From JBJMHZ01 sp045807125 (lineage in GTDB: Bacteria; Actinomycetota; Actinomycetes; JAWWOL01), in the NCBI GenBank assembly GCA_045807125.1, contig JBJMHZ010000055.1:1-64000 (forward strand): a DNA stretch of 64,000 nt, read 5' to 3'. Both the position numbers and the translations under genes were made by a program. The number at the start of each line of letters is the position of its first letter. Within the stretch, counting starts at the first letter, position 1. Positions 42,788 through 50,197 of this stretch are shown one piece after another. Below the pieces are notes generated by a model, which worked only from the letters and a program-made list of their open reading frames with translations, was not told the origin of the DNA and searched no databases.

Positions 42788-43534
42788 ATGGGCGAGCTGT
42801 CCGGACGGACCGCCGTCGTGGTCGGGGCCAGCCGCGGCTTGGGTCGCGGGGTGGCCGAGGCCTTCGTCGCCGCCGGTGCCACGACGGTCGCGCTGGCTCG
42901 CGACACCGCGCCGCTGGCGCGGCTCGCCGCCGAGCGCTCGTTGCTGACCCTCGAGCCGGGTGACGCCACCGACCCCGCGACGGCTGAGCGGCTCCTCGAG
43001 CGGCACCGGCCGGACGTGCTGGCTCTCGTCGCCGGCGCCACCCCGCTCATGCGGCCCCTGCACGAGCACACGTGGGAGAGCTTCTCGGTCAACTGGGCCA
43101 CCGACGTGCGCATGACGTTCGCCTGGCTGCGCGCGGCGCTGCTGCTGCCGTTGCGCTCCGGCAGCCGGGTCATCGTGACGAGCAGCGGCGCCGCGCTGAA
43201 GGGCTCGGTGCTGAGCGGTGGCTACGCGGGCGCCAAGGCGACCCAGCGGTTCCTGGCCGACTACGCCGCAGAGGAGGCCGGCCGCGCCGGGCTGGGCATC
43301 GCGGTCGCCGCCGTCCTGCCGCAGCTGACGCCGGCGACCGACCTCGGCCGGCCGGCGGTGGCGGCCTACGCGCAGCGCGCCGGCGTGCCGGTCGAGCAGT
43401 TCCTCGCCCCGTTCGGCCGGCTGGTCAGCCCCGAGGTCGCCGGGGCCGCGTTCGTCGAGCTGGCCGCCGGCCGGCGGGAGGACGGGGCCGGCGCCTACCT
43501 GCTCACCGGGGACGGGCTGCGCCCGCTGCCCTGA
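42788..43534 (+). CDS. Short-chain dehydrogenase/reductase
   Basis: 248 aa. The NAD(P)-binding motif VGASRGLGRG (about 12-21) is followed by the active-site Ser region IVTSSGAAL and the catalytic Tyr-Lys in GGYAGAKATQ. The usual NNAG motif is replaced by LVAGAT. It is an oxidoreductase of hydroxyl/keto groups. I chose ATG 42788 because AGGGAGG lies six bases before it; ATG 42782 abuts that site. It starts a short rightward operon with the epimerase-like gene. Confidence 0.87.
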   Translation: MGELSGRTAVVVGASRGLGRGVAEAFVAAGATTVALARDTAPLARLAAERSLLTLEPGDATDPATAERLLERHRPDVLALVAGATPLMRPLHEHTWESFSVNWATDVRMTFAWLRAALLLPLRSGSRVIVTSSGAALKGSVLSGGYAGAKATQRFLADYAAEEAGRAGLGIAVAAVLPQLTPATDLGRPAVAAYAQRAGVPVEQFLAPFGRLVSPEVAGAAFVELAAGRREDGAGAYLLTGDGLRPLP

Positions 43535-43626
43535 GCGGCAACCGCGAAGAAGCACCGCCGCCCGTCCGCGGCCCACCATGTGCCTCGTCCGGACCGCCCG
43601 GGCCGCGCGAGCGGAAGAGGACGAAC

Positions 43627-44469
43627 GTGGTGGAGAAGCGGACGGACCCCAAGGGAACGGACGTCCTGGTGATCGGCGCGACCGGCTATGCCGGCTCGTA
43701 CGTGGCCGCGGCCTTCGCGGCGGCCGGGTGCCGGGTGGCAGCCCTGCAGCGACCAGGCGGCCGGCCGGTGCCCGACGCCTACCGCCCGGTGCCCGGCGAC
43801 CTGGCCGATCCGGCGTCGCTGACCGCGGCCGCGCAGGGCTTCGACGTGGTGGTCCAGGTGGGACGGATCGAGGGCGACCCGGAGCGCATCGGCGCGGAGG
43901 CCCTGCTGGCCTCCGGCGCCCGGTTGGTCCACACCTCGGGCGTCGACGTGCTGGGGCCCGGCCACAACCATGAGGGCACCGTGCCCGCCCCGCCGAAGGT
44001 CGTCGCCTGGCGGGCCGCCGTCGAGCGGGCGGTCCTGGACGGCGGCGGCATCCTGGTCCGCCCAGGGCTCATCTACGGCAACAAGGGCGGCGTCATCAAG
44101 GACATCTTCGTGCCCGTCGCGGAGCGGGCCGGTGCCGGCGTCTACCTCGGCCGCGAGGGCATCCGGTGGCCGATGGTCCACGTCGAGGACCTCGCCCGGC
44201 TCTACGTCCTCGTCGCCGAGCGGGCCGCGCCCGGCACCGCGTGGAACGGCTGCGTCGACAGCGCGACCGTCGACCAGATCGCCGCCGCGGTCGGCCGCGG
44301 CCGCGCGATCCGCTGGCCGGCCGACCAACCGGTTCCCGAGGAGATCGCGCCGATCGAGGAGCTGTTCCTCATGGATCACGTCGTCAGCAGCGAGAGGACC
44401 CAGCGCGAGCTGGGCTGGGAACCGGCCTGCACCGACTCCATCGCCGTGCTGACCCAGGAGCACGCCTGA
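43627..44469 (+). CDS. NAD-dependent epimerase/dehydratase-family protein
   Basis: 280 aa, start GTG 43627. The extended-SDR Rossmann motif GATGYAGSYVA is near residue 17. The later segments LVHTSGVDVLG, VRPGLIYGNKGG and WPMVHVEDLARLYVL fit the epimerase family. The classical YxxxK is not evident (VVAWRAAVER occupies the region), so it may be a reductase-like or non-sugar member. The cluster has no other sugar genes, which argues against NDP-sugar epimerisation. It follows the SDR by 92 bp. Confidence 0.8.
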   Translation: MVEKRTDPKGTDVLVIGATGYAGSYVAAAFAAAGCRVAALQRPGGRPVPDAYRPVPGDLADPASLTAAAQGFDVVVQVGRIEGDPERIGAEALLASGARLVHTSGVDVLGPGHNHEGTVPAPPKVVAWRAAVERAVLDGGGILVRPGLIYGNKGGVIKDIFVPVAERAGAGVYLGREGIRWPMVHVEDLARLYVLVAERAAPGTAWNGCVDSATVDQIAAAVGRGRAIRWPADQPVPEEIAPIEELFLMDHVVSSERTQRELGWEPACTDSIAVLTQEHA

Positions 44470-44484
44470 GCATCACCGGTGAGA

Positions 44485-44532
44485 ACGAGCGCACCGCCGC
44501 CCCGAGCCGTGGCCGGGCGACGGTGCGCTCGT
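44485..44532. terminator. Bidirectional hairpin between convergent genes
   Basis: Perfect 12-bp arms ACGAGCGCACCG and CGGTGCGCTCGT with a 24-nt GC-rich loop, between the epimerase-like gene (+) and the DUF899 gene (-). Confidence 0.65.
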
Positions 44533-44549
44533 CACGAGGAGGGGCCGCG

Positions 44550-45278
44550 TCAGCTCGGCCGGCCGATGGTGAGCAGCTCCTCGTACTTGTCGTGGTGGCG
44601 AAGCCAGGGGCGCGCCTTCTCCGTGGGCCGGCCGCTCGGTGTGAGGTCGAGGAAGTTGAACGTGTTGTGGAACACATCGATCCCGTCGCCGTAGCACGAG
44701 TACGTGTGGAATGCGCGATCGCCCTCGCGGAGGAAGACGCTCATGCCGCCGGTCTCGCCCTCGGTGAACCACTCGCCGTGCGCGGCGAGGGTCTCCTTGT
44801 CCTGGTAGTCGTACATGACCGGCGCGACCGTCTCGTCGAGGGTGGCGTGGTAGTCGTAGTTGAAATCGCTGCCGTACGACGAGTACCACGGCAGGTCCCA
44901 GCCCATGCGCGTGCGAAACGGCACGATCTTGTCGAGCGGTGCGCGCGACACCAGCGCGATCGTCGTGCCGAGCGCATGCAGATGGGCGGTGCTGCCGATG
45001 CCGTCGGTCAGCAGCGAGCAGTGCCGGCAGCCCTCCGGCCATGCGGGGTCGAACATGAAGTGCTGGACGATCAGCTGGCTGCGTCCTTCGAACATGTCGA
45101 GCAGGGTCACCTTGCCCTTGTGGCTGTCGAAGACGTACTCCTTCTCGACGGGCACCATGGGCATGGTCAGGCGCGCCGCGTTGACCGCGTCGCGGAGCTT
45201 GAGCAGCTCGCCCTCCTGGGCGCGCAGTTCCTTGCGGGCAGCCAGCCATTCCTCGGGCGATGCCACCTGTGGACTCAT
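44550..45278 (-). CDS. DUF899-family thioredoxin-fold protein
   Basis: 242 aa from ATG 45276-45278 with GGGAG 8 bases upstream. Family features include LLDMFEGRSQLIVQHFMFDP, EGCRHCSLLTDG and WYSSYGSDFNYDY. The CxxC pair sits in GCRHC, the thioredoxin-like site of DUF899 proteins. Their activity is uncharacterised; a thiol-redox or peroxiredoxin-like role is plausible. In this setting it could protect against, or process, reactive enediyne intermediates. Paired dyads lie upstream at 45337-45369. Confidence 0.85.
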   Translation of the reverse strand: MSPQVASPEEWLAARKELRAQEGELLKLRDAVNAARLTMPMVPVEKEYVFDSHKGKVTLLDMFEGRSQLIVQHFMFDPAWPEGCRHCSLLTDGIGSTAHLHALGTTIALVSRAPLDKIVPFRTRMGWDLPWYSSYGSDFNYDYHATLDETVAPVMYDYQDKETLAAHGEWFTEGETGGMSVFLREGDRAFHTYSCYGDGIDVFHNTFNFLDLTPSGRPTEKARPWLRHHDKYEELLTIGRPS

Positions 45279-45336
45279 TGCCACGCTCCCTTTCGGTGGT
45301 GCCCCCTCAGGGGGCCGTCATGTCGTACGTAAGCAA

Positions 45337-45369
45337 ACCGTGGGCACGGTGAGCAACCGTACGCACGGT
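45337..45369. promoter_or_regulatory. Two tandem 14-bp dyads (operator-like)
   Basis: ACCGTGGGCACGGT at 45337-45350 and ACCGTACGCACGGT at 45356-45369, centres 19 bp apart and each preceded by GCAA. GCACGGTGAGC is also directly repeated (45344-45354 and 45363-45373). They lie 59-91 bp upstream of the DUF899 start. The pairing suggests cooperative binding by a dimeric regulator. Confidence 0.6.
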
Positions 45370-45448
45370 GAGCGCGGCAGGCGGAGCAGTGCGGCCCGCC
45401 GTCGTCGCCTCGTCCGGCCCCTCCGACCGCTGCGGAAGGGCCGGCCCA

Positions 45449-45491
45449 CCAGCGGCCCCCGGCCGCGCTCGCGCACGACCGGGGGCGCTGG
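45449..45491 (-). terminator. Hairpin after the second P450 gene
   Basis: CCAGC and CCCCCGG arms pair with CCGGGGG and GCTGG around a 16-nt loop, 41 bp past the P450 stop. Confidence 0.55.
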
Positions 45492-45531
45492 CGACGCGCC
45501 GGTGCTGCCCGGCGCATCGGCCGGACCGAGG

Positions 45532-46767
45532 TCAGGCTCCCTCTTCCGGCGGGGGCACGAGGTAGACCGGCACCGAGCCGTAGCCGTTCATGATGAACGT
45601 GCCCTGCGGCGGGATCTCGTCGACCGGCACGGCGAGCCGCATGTCGGGGAAGCGCTCGAGCAGCGCGGGCAGCGCGATCATCGCCTGGGTCGTCGCGAGC
45701 GACTTGCCGAGGCAGCTGTGCGGGCCGTAGCCGAAGGACAGGTTCGTCTTGGTCTCGCGGGTCATGTCGAACGTGTCGGCGCTGTCGCCGTGGATGGCCG
45801 GGTCGCGACCGATGCCCGCGTAGGCGACGAGCACGAGGTCGCCCTTGGAGATCTTCGTGCCCGCGACCTCCATGTCCTCGATCGCGTAGCGGAACGGCAG
45901 CATCGCGACCGCGGCGTCCTTGCGGACCGCCTCGTCGAAGGCGTCCTGCCAGCTGCACTGCCCGCTCCTCAGCAGCTCGAGCTGCTCGCGGTCGTTGATC
46001 AGGTCGACGACCAGGTGCGCCATGACGTTGCTCAACGTCTCCGACCCGGCGCCGAGCATGACGTGCAGCGTGCCGACGAGCTCCTCGTCGGTCAGCACCG
46101 AGCCCTTCTCGTGAGCCGCGATCAAGACGCTGGTGAGGTCCTCGCCCGGGTGTGCGTGCTTGCGCGCGACGAGGTCCTCCATCGCCTGGTGCCACTGCTG
46201 GAGGTTGGCCTCGGCCTCCTCCTTGGTGTTGGTGGTCTTGCTGTTGGTCACCGCGCCCCGCAGGACGTTGTCCCGCGCCTCCTCGGGCACGCCGAACAGG
46301 TCGCAGATCACCATGGCCGGGAGCGCGTAGGTGAACCGGCCCTTGATGTCGACCACCTCGCCCGGCGGCACGGTCGCGAGGTCGTCGAGCAGCTGGTTGA
46401 CCAGCTTCTCGATCCTGGGCCGGGCGAGCTCGACCTGGCGCGGCGAGAACGCGTGGGAGACCAGCTGGCGCAGCCGGTCGTGGTCCTCGCCGTCGCGGGT
46501 GGTCACGTTGTCCATGACGACCCACGTGATGAGCTCCCAGTCGGGGGGGACCTCGCCGTTGATCAGCGGCGGCCAGTGCTCCTTGGCGTTCTTGGAGATC
46601 CGCGGGTCGGCCAGCACGCTCTTGCCCACGTCGTACGTGGTGATGACCCATGCCTTGTAGCCGCCGGGAACCTCGACCTCGGTCACCGGGCCCTCCGCCC
46701 GGATCCGCTTGGCTTCGGCGTGGATATCCTTTCCGGTACGGTCCAGGACGATCGGGCAATTCCCCAT
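45532..46767 (-). CDS. Cytochrome P450 (second, CYP107-like size)
   Basis: 411 aa from ATG 46765-46767 (AGGAGGA site). I-helix motif LGAGSETLSN, in which Ser replaces the usual acidic/alcohol HET/DET context, K-helix ExxR in DEAVRKD, and haem loop FGYGPHSCLG with the ligand Cys at about 352. Length and loop style are those of soluble bacterial secondary-metabolite P450s, unlike the 451-aa P450 of the core operon. Probably a tailoring oxygenase. Divergent from the F420-type gene across a 283-bp region. Confidence 0.92.
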   Translation of the reverse strand: MGNCPIVLDRTGKDIHAEAKRIRAEGPVTEVEVPGGYKAWVITTYDVGKSVLADPRISKNAKEHWPPLINGEVPPDWELITWVVMDNVTTRDGEDHDRLRQLVSHAFSPRQVELARPRIEKLVNQLLDDLATVPPGEVVDIKGRFTYALPAMVICDLFGVPEEARDNVLRGAVTNSKTTNTKEEAEANLQQWHQAMEDLVARKHAHPGEDLTSVLIAAHEKGSVLTDEELVGTLHVMLGAGSETLSNVMAHLVVDLINDREQLELLRSGQCSWQDAFDEAVRKDAAVAMLPFRYAIEDMEVAGTKISKGDLVLVAYAGIGRDPAIHGDSADTFDMTRETKTNLSFGYGPHSCLGKSLATTQAMIALPALLERFPDMRLAVPVDEIPPQGTFIMNGYGSVPVYLVPPPEEGA

Positions 46768-47050
46768 CGAATATCCTCCTGAAGAGATCGCGCGCGGGCC
46801 GGGCTCGCCGTACGCGTGGGCGCTCCACGGACGCGGACTATTGGTCGCGCGCTGCCAACCGTAGCGAGCGCCGCGACCGGATGTTTCTCCACGAGTGCCT
46901 AGTGCGCGACCCGCACTAGCCAGTCGGTAGGGCAATTCCGAAGAGGCGCGGAACAGCAATCGAAGAATAGGATTCACCCTCGCCCGTTCCGATTTCTCGC
47001 TGTGAGCTGTCGGTGTCCGCACGGGCGCGACCTTGTGGAGGCGTACGCGC
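46768..47050. promoter_or_regulatory. Divergent intergenic region with an 8-bp-arm dyad
   Basis: 283 bp without a gene. A perfect dyad CTAGTGCG-CGACC-CGCACTAG spans 46899-46919, overlapping an ACTAGCCAG motif (46914-46922) shared with the epoxide hydrolase/SDR region. It is likely to control both the leftward P450 and the rightward F420-type gene. Confidence 0.55.
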
Positions 47051-47809
47051 ATGGCCAGGTTCCAGGTAGGCGTGCAGATCAGGCCCCAGCACTGCACGAT
47101 GGGGCAACTTCGGAAGGCATGGCGGGCGGCCGAGGAGCTCGGCGTCGACACCGTCTGGAACTGGGACCACTTCTACCCGCTCTACGGCGACGAGGACGGC
47201 GCGCACTTCGAGTGCTGGACGATGCTGGCCGCGCTCGCCGCCGACACGTCGCGGGTCCGCTTCGGCACGCTCGTCACCTGCAACGGCTACCGCAACCCTG
47301 ACCTGCTGGCCGACATGGCCAGGACGGTCGACGAGATCGGCGACGGGCGGCTGATCCTCGGCCTCGGTGCCGGCTGGTTCGAGCGGGACTACGCCGAGTA
47401 CGGCTACGACTTCGGCACGGCGCCGGACCGGCTGCGCGCCCTGCGCACGTCGGTCGAGCGGATCCGCGCGCGGCTGCCGAAGCTCAACCCGCCGGCCCCC
47501 CACGTCCCGCTGCTGATCGGCGGTGGCGGGGAGCGGGTCACGCTGCGCATCGTGGCCGAGCACGCGGATCTGTGGAACGACTTCGGGTCGCCCGAGAAGT
47601 TCGCGCACAAGAACGCGGTCCTGAACGACTGGTGCGCGAAGGTCGGCCGCGACCCGGCACGCATCGAGCGGACGACGATGATCAACCCGGACGAGGTGGA
47701 CGGCGTCGACGCCTACCTCGACGCCGGGGCGACGCACATCATCCTCGGCTGGGACGCGCCGTTCGACACCGCCGACGTGGAGCGCCTGCTCGCGAGCGCC
47801 AAGGACTGA
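47051..47809 (+). CDS. F420-dependent LLM-class oxidoreductase
   Basis: 252-aa luciferase-like (TIM-barrel) protein. Key segments are GVDTVWNWDHFYPL near the N-terminus, RVRFGTLVTCNGYRNP, DEIGDGRLILGLGAGW and PLLIGGGGERVTLRIV, the pattern of F420-dependent LLM enzymes. Short for the family (usually 280-350). It would transfer hydride to or from a pathway intermediate using reduced F420. ATG 47051 has a GGAGG site nine bases upstream. F420 enzymes are not part of the universal enediyne set, so this is likely a pathway-specific step. Confidence 0.87.
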   Translation: MARFQVGVQIRPQHCTMGQLRKAWRAAEELGVDTVWNWDHFYPLYGDEDGAHFECWTMLAALAADTSRVRFGTLVTCNGYRNPDLLADMARTVDEIGDGRLILGLGAGWFERDYAEYGYDFGTAPDRLRALRTSVERIRARLPKLNPPAPHVPLLIGGGGERVTLRIVAEHADLWNDFGSPEKFAHKNAVLNDWCAKVGRDPARIERTTMINPDEVDGVDAYLDAGATHIILGWDAPFDTADVERLLASAKD

Positions 47810-47882
47810 CCACGCACCAGGGCCGGCCCAACCGTGGCCGCCCTGTCCGAGCGCGTCATCGAGAGCCTGCGTCCGTGACCGA

Positions 47883-47909
47883 ACCTGCAGAGCCTGCAGA
47901 ACCTGCACG
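47883..47909. repeat. Three tandem 9-bp repeats upstream of SgcJ copy 2
   Basis: Units ACCTGCAGA, GCCTGCAGA and ACCTGCACG, 29-55 bp upstream of the SgcJ copy 2 ATG. In frame they would encode EPA repeats if translation began at an upstream GTG (about 47876), so they may be leader DNA or an N-terminal extension. Confidence 0.7.
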
Positions 47910-47937
47910 GCCATCGCAACGAGAGAGGGCGAAGACA

Positions 47938-48342
47938 ATGACAAGCACCGATCAGCGAGAGGCCGACGCCACTGCAGTGGCCGGCCTCACCCGTCGCATG
48001 GTCGCCGCGTGGTCGAACCACGACCCGGACGCGTTCGCTGCGCTGTTCACCGAGGACGGCACGATGATCCTGCCGGGGCTGTTCCGCAACGGCCGCGAGG
48101 AGATCCGGTCGTACATGGCCGACGCCTTCGAGAACGAGTACAAGGACAGCCAGGTCACCGGGCAACCGCTGGACCTCCGGTTCCTCAGCGCGGACATCGC
48201 CGTGCTGCTGACGGAAGGCGGCGTCATCGCTCCTGGGACGACCGAGGTCGGTGACGACCGCGCGATCAGGGCAACCTGGCTCGCCGTGAAGCAGGACGGC
48301 GAATGGCGGCTCGCGGCCTACCAGAACACCCCCCGCAACTGA
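47938..48342 (+). CDS. SgcJ/EcaC-family NTF2-like protein, copy 2
   Basis: 134 aa, closely related to copy 1: FTEDGTMILPGLF, REEIRSYMADAFEN, EGGVIAPGTTEVGDD and WLAVKQDGEWRLAAYQNTP. The ATG at 47938 has a GAGAGGG site; an in-frame GTG 21 codons earlier is a less likely start. It follows the F420-type gene by 128 bp. It is probably the last gene of the cluster on this side. Two SgcJ-type copies imply duplicated or specialised function. Confidence 0.87.
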   Translation: MTSTDQREADATAVAGLTRRMVAAWSNHDPDAFAALFTEDGTMILPGLFRNGREEIRSYMADAFENEYKDSQVTGQPLDLRFLSADIAVLLTEGGVIAPGTTEVGDDRAIRATWLAVKQDGEWRLAAYQNTPRN

Positions 48343-48354
48343 CGTACCGCCCGA

Positions 48355-48387
48355 GAGCCGGACGGTGCGCGACCTCGCCGCCGGCTC
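48355..48387 (+). terminator. Hairpin after SgcJ copy 2
   Basis: GAGCCGG and CCGGCTC arms with additional inner pairing, 13 bp past the stop. No T-run. Confidence 0.45.
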
Positions 48388-48790
48388 GACCTCACCTCTG
48401 CGATCACGGTCACCGCTGGACTGGGGCCGCACCGCTCGCCCGGCCGGAGACGGGGCAATCGATGAGAAACGGTCGAGCAGCGCACGGGATAGCCTCGAGA
48501 GCGGCACGGAACGAACCGCCCGTGTCCCCCGCACGGCGAGGGCCATCTGCTCGACCAGAAGAACGGCGCTGCACTGAGTGCCGGAGCTCTTCGCCTCGTG
48601 ATGGGTCCACCGGCCGGCCGGAAGGCCCCCCTCCTGAGTCGGCCGAGGGTGGTTCGCGGCGCGTCCCGGACGCGGGGCGCGCCGCGACCGAGCCCGGCGC
48701 TGTCCGGTCGGGTCCGGCTCCGGCCGAGCCGGTCGGCAGCGCAGCCGGTGTGCCGGCTCCGACGAACGGGCGACGGTGACTCCCGTCGCT

Positions 48791-48940
48791 GTGCCCTGCA
48801 TGCGCGACCGGGGCACCGGCACCCCACCATCAGCGGCGCTGTGCCCTGCATGCGCGACCGGGGCACCGGCACCCCACCATCAGCGGCGCTGTGCCCTGCA
48901 TGCGCGACCGGGGCACCGGCACCCCACCATCAGCGGCGCT
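48791..48940. repeat. Three identical 50-bp tandem repeats
   Basis: Perfect copies at 48791-48840, 48841-48890 and 48891-48940, each beginning GTGCCCTGCATGCGCGACC and ending CATCAGCGGCGCT, followed by a short imperfect fourth start (GTGCGCTGCC). There are no spacers between copies, so this is a minisatellite, not a CRISPR. Confidence 0.95.
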
Positions 48941-49027
48941 GTGCGCTGCCCCCACATTCGGGACGGCACCGTCCCGGATCTGCACCGGGTCGTGCGCAGC
49001 TGCGAGAAGGGGCATGGGCGCCGTGCC

Positions 49028-49096
49028 GCTCGCCGCCCTCCCCCTGCACCGCTCGCCGCCTCCCCCCTGCACCGCTCGCCGCCGTGCCCGCTGCAC
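49028..49096. repeat. 23-bp tandem repeat, about three units
   Basis: Units at 49028-49050, 49051-49073 and a more degenerate 49074-49096, each starting GCTCGCCGCC and ending CTGCAC. It lies 88 bp from the 50-bp repeats. Confidence 0.75.
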
Positions 49097-49218
49097 TGCC
49101 CACAGATGTCGGTGCAGTGCACAGCGTCGGGAAGAGCGGTCCCTCGGTCTCAGACCGGAGCGAGTACCAGGCGCCAGGCCGAGCGGGCCTGCGACTCAAG
49201 CCGAGCGGGGCACCCGTC

Positions 49219-49647
49219 TCAGGCGAGCTGGACGACGGCCCTGGCCCTCGCCAGCACGGTCTCCCCACTGGAGGTCGCGGTGATCTCGACCTGCACCCGG
49301 CCACCGTCCAGCTTCTCGGACACCCGGGCGCCCACTTCCAGCAGCGCGCCGACGTCGTCGTCCGGCACGACGACGGGGCGGGTGAAGCGCACGCCGTACT
49401 CGACCACGGCTCCCGGGTCACCGGCCCAGTCGGTCACGACCCGGACCACCTCGGCCATCGTGAGCATCCCGTGCGCGATGACGTCCGGCAGCCCCACAGC
49501 CTTCGCCACCCGCTCGTTCCAGTGGATGACGTTGAAATCGCCGGAGGCACCGCAGTAGCGCACCAGGTCGAGGCGCTGGATCGGGAAGCGCTGCGCCGGC
49601 AGCTCGGTGCCGACCTCGACCTCGTCGTAGCGGACCCGGGCGGTCAT
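49219..49647 (-). CDS. hadB: MaoC-family (3R)-hydroxyacyl dehydratase subunit, HadB-like
   Basis: 142-aa hot-dog MaoC protein, the same length as mycobacterial HadB. The hydratase-2 motif GDFNVIHWNE carries the catalytic Asp and His. In mycobacteria HadAB dehydrates 3-hydroxyacyl-ACP in FAS-II; in organisms without mycolates the homologue likely works in related acyl metabolism. It is coupled to hadA by ATGA (49644-49647). It forms part of the rpmG-hadA-hadB block that normally adjoins tRNA-Trp-secE. Confidence 0.88.
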   Translation of the reverse strand: MTARVRYDEVEVGTELPAQRFPIQRLDLVRYCGASGDFNVIHWNERVAKAVGLPDVIAHGMLTMAEVVRVVTDWAGDPGAVVEYGVRFTRPVVVPDDDVGALLEVGARVSEKLDGGRVQVEITATSSGETVLARARAVVQLA

Positions 49648-50105
49648 CCGTGCCCCTCGTTCGCGGTCCCCCTGGCGACCAGCGTCGAGTAGGCGGTGCA
49701 GACGTGCTCGCCCTCGACGGTCGAGACGTCGCCCCTGGTGGTGAGGATGTCGTTGCCTCGCGCGCTCCGGACGGAGTCGACCGTCACGACGACGCGGAGG
49801 CGGTCACCGGCCCGGATGGGCCGCTCGTGCACGAATCGCTGCTCGCCGTGGACCACCCGGCTGTAGTCGAGCCCGAGGGCGGGGTCGAAGACCACCTGCT
49901 GGGCCGCCCGCATCGACAGCACGATGACGAACGTGGGCGGCGCGATGACGTCGGGGTGCCCCAGGGCCCTGGCGGCCGCCTGGTCGCGGTAGACCGGGTT
50001 GAGGTCGCCGATCGCGTCGGCGAACTCGCGGATCTTCTCTCGGCCGACCTCGTAGGCTTGCGTCGGCGGGTAGCTGCGCCCGGCGAACGACTGGTCGAGT
50101 GGCAT
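49644..50105 (-). CDS. hadA: MaoC N-terminal-like dehydratase subunit, HadA-like
   Basis: 153-aa hot-dog protein of the MaoC/FAS1A N-terminal class, the structural partner of HadB (mycobacterial HadA is of similar length). Segments such as EFADAIGDLNPVYRD and VIAPPTFVIVL are typical, and the catalytic His motif of HadB is absent, as expected for this subunit. ATG 50103-50105. It follows rpmG with a 92-bp gap holding a hairpin. Confidence 0.87.
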   Translation of the reverse strand: MPLDQSFAGRSYPPTQAYEVGREKIREFADAIGDLNPVYRDQAAARALGHPDVIAPPTFVIVLSMRAAQQVVFDPALGLDYSRVVHGEQRFVHERPIRAGDRLRVVVTVDSVRSARGNDILTTRGDVSTVEGEHVCTAYSTLVARGTANEGHG

Positions 50106-50150
50106 GGCGCGATCATCGCATGCGAGGCCGGCCGCCTCCGCTCACGAGTC

Positions 50151-50183
50151 GGCCGCCCGGCTCCCGCGACGGGAGGGGCGGCC
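50151..50183 (-). terminator. Hairpin between rpmG and hadA
   Basis: GGCCGCCC-GG-CTCCCG and CGGGAG-GGGCGGCC arms around a 3-nt loop. It would end or attenuate rpmG transcription before hadA. Confidence 0.6.
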
Positions 50184-50197
50184 GAAGCGGCCGGGGC

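Larger units (their letters stand above)
48343..49218. other. Noncoding junction at the right edge of the cluster
   Basis: 876 bp with no supportable coding sequence on either strand. It contains a terminator-like hairpin, three perfect 50-bp tandem repeats, a 23-bp repeat set and a small inverted repeat (GCACTGC/GCAGTGC at 49093-49120). It separates the enediyne genes from the conserved hadB-hadA-rpmG-tRNA block. Confidence 0.6.

Noticed and set aside
43627..44469. NDP-sugar epimerase supplying a deoxysugar
   Set aside because: There is no glycosyltransferase or other sugar gene, and the YxxxK active site expected of sugar epimerases is not seen.
48791..48940. CRISPR array
   Set aside because: The 50-bp units abut with no spacers and no cas genes are nearby; it is a tandem repeat.
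48365..49110. Small open frames in the 48343-49218 stretch
   Set aside because: They are low-complexity Arg/Pro/Ala translations of the repeats, lack ribosome-binding sites and overlap on both strands.
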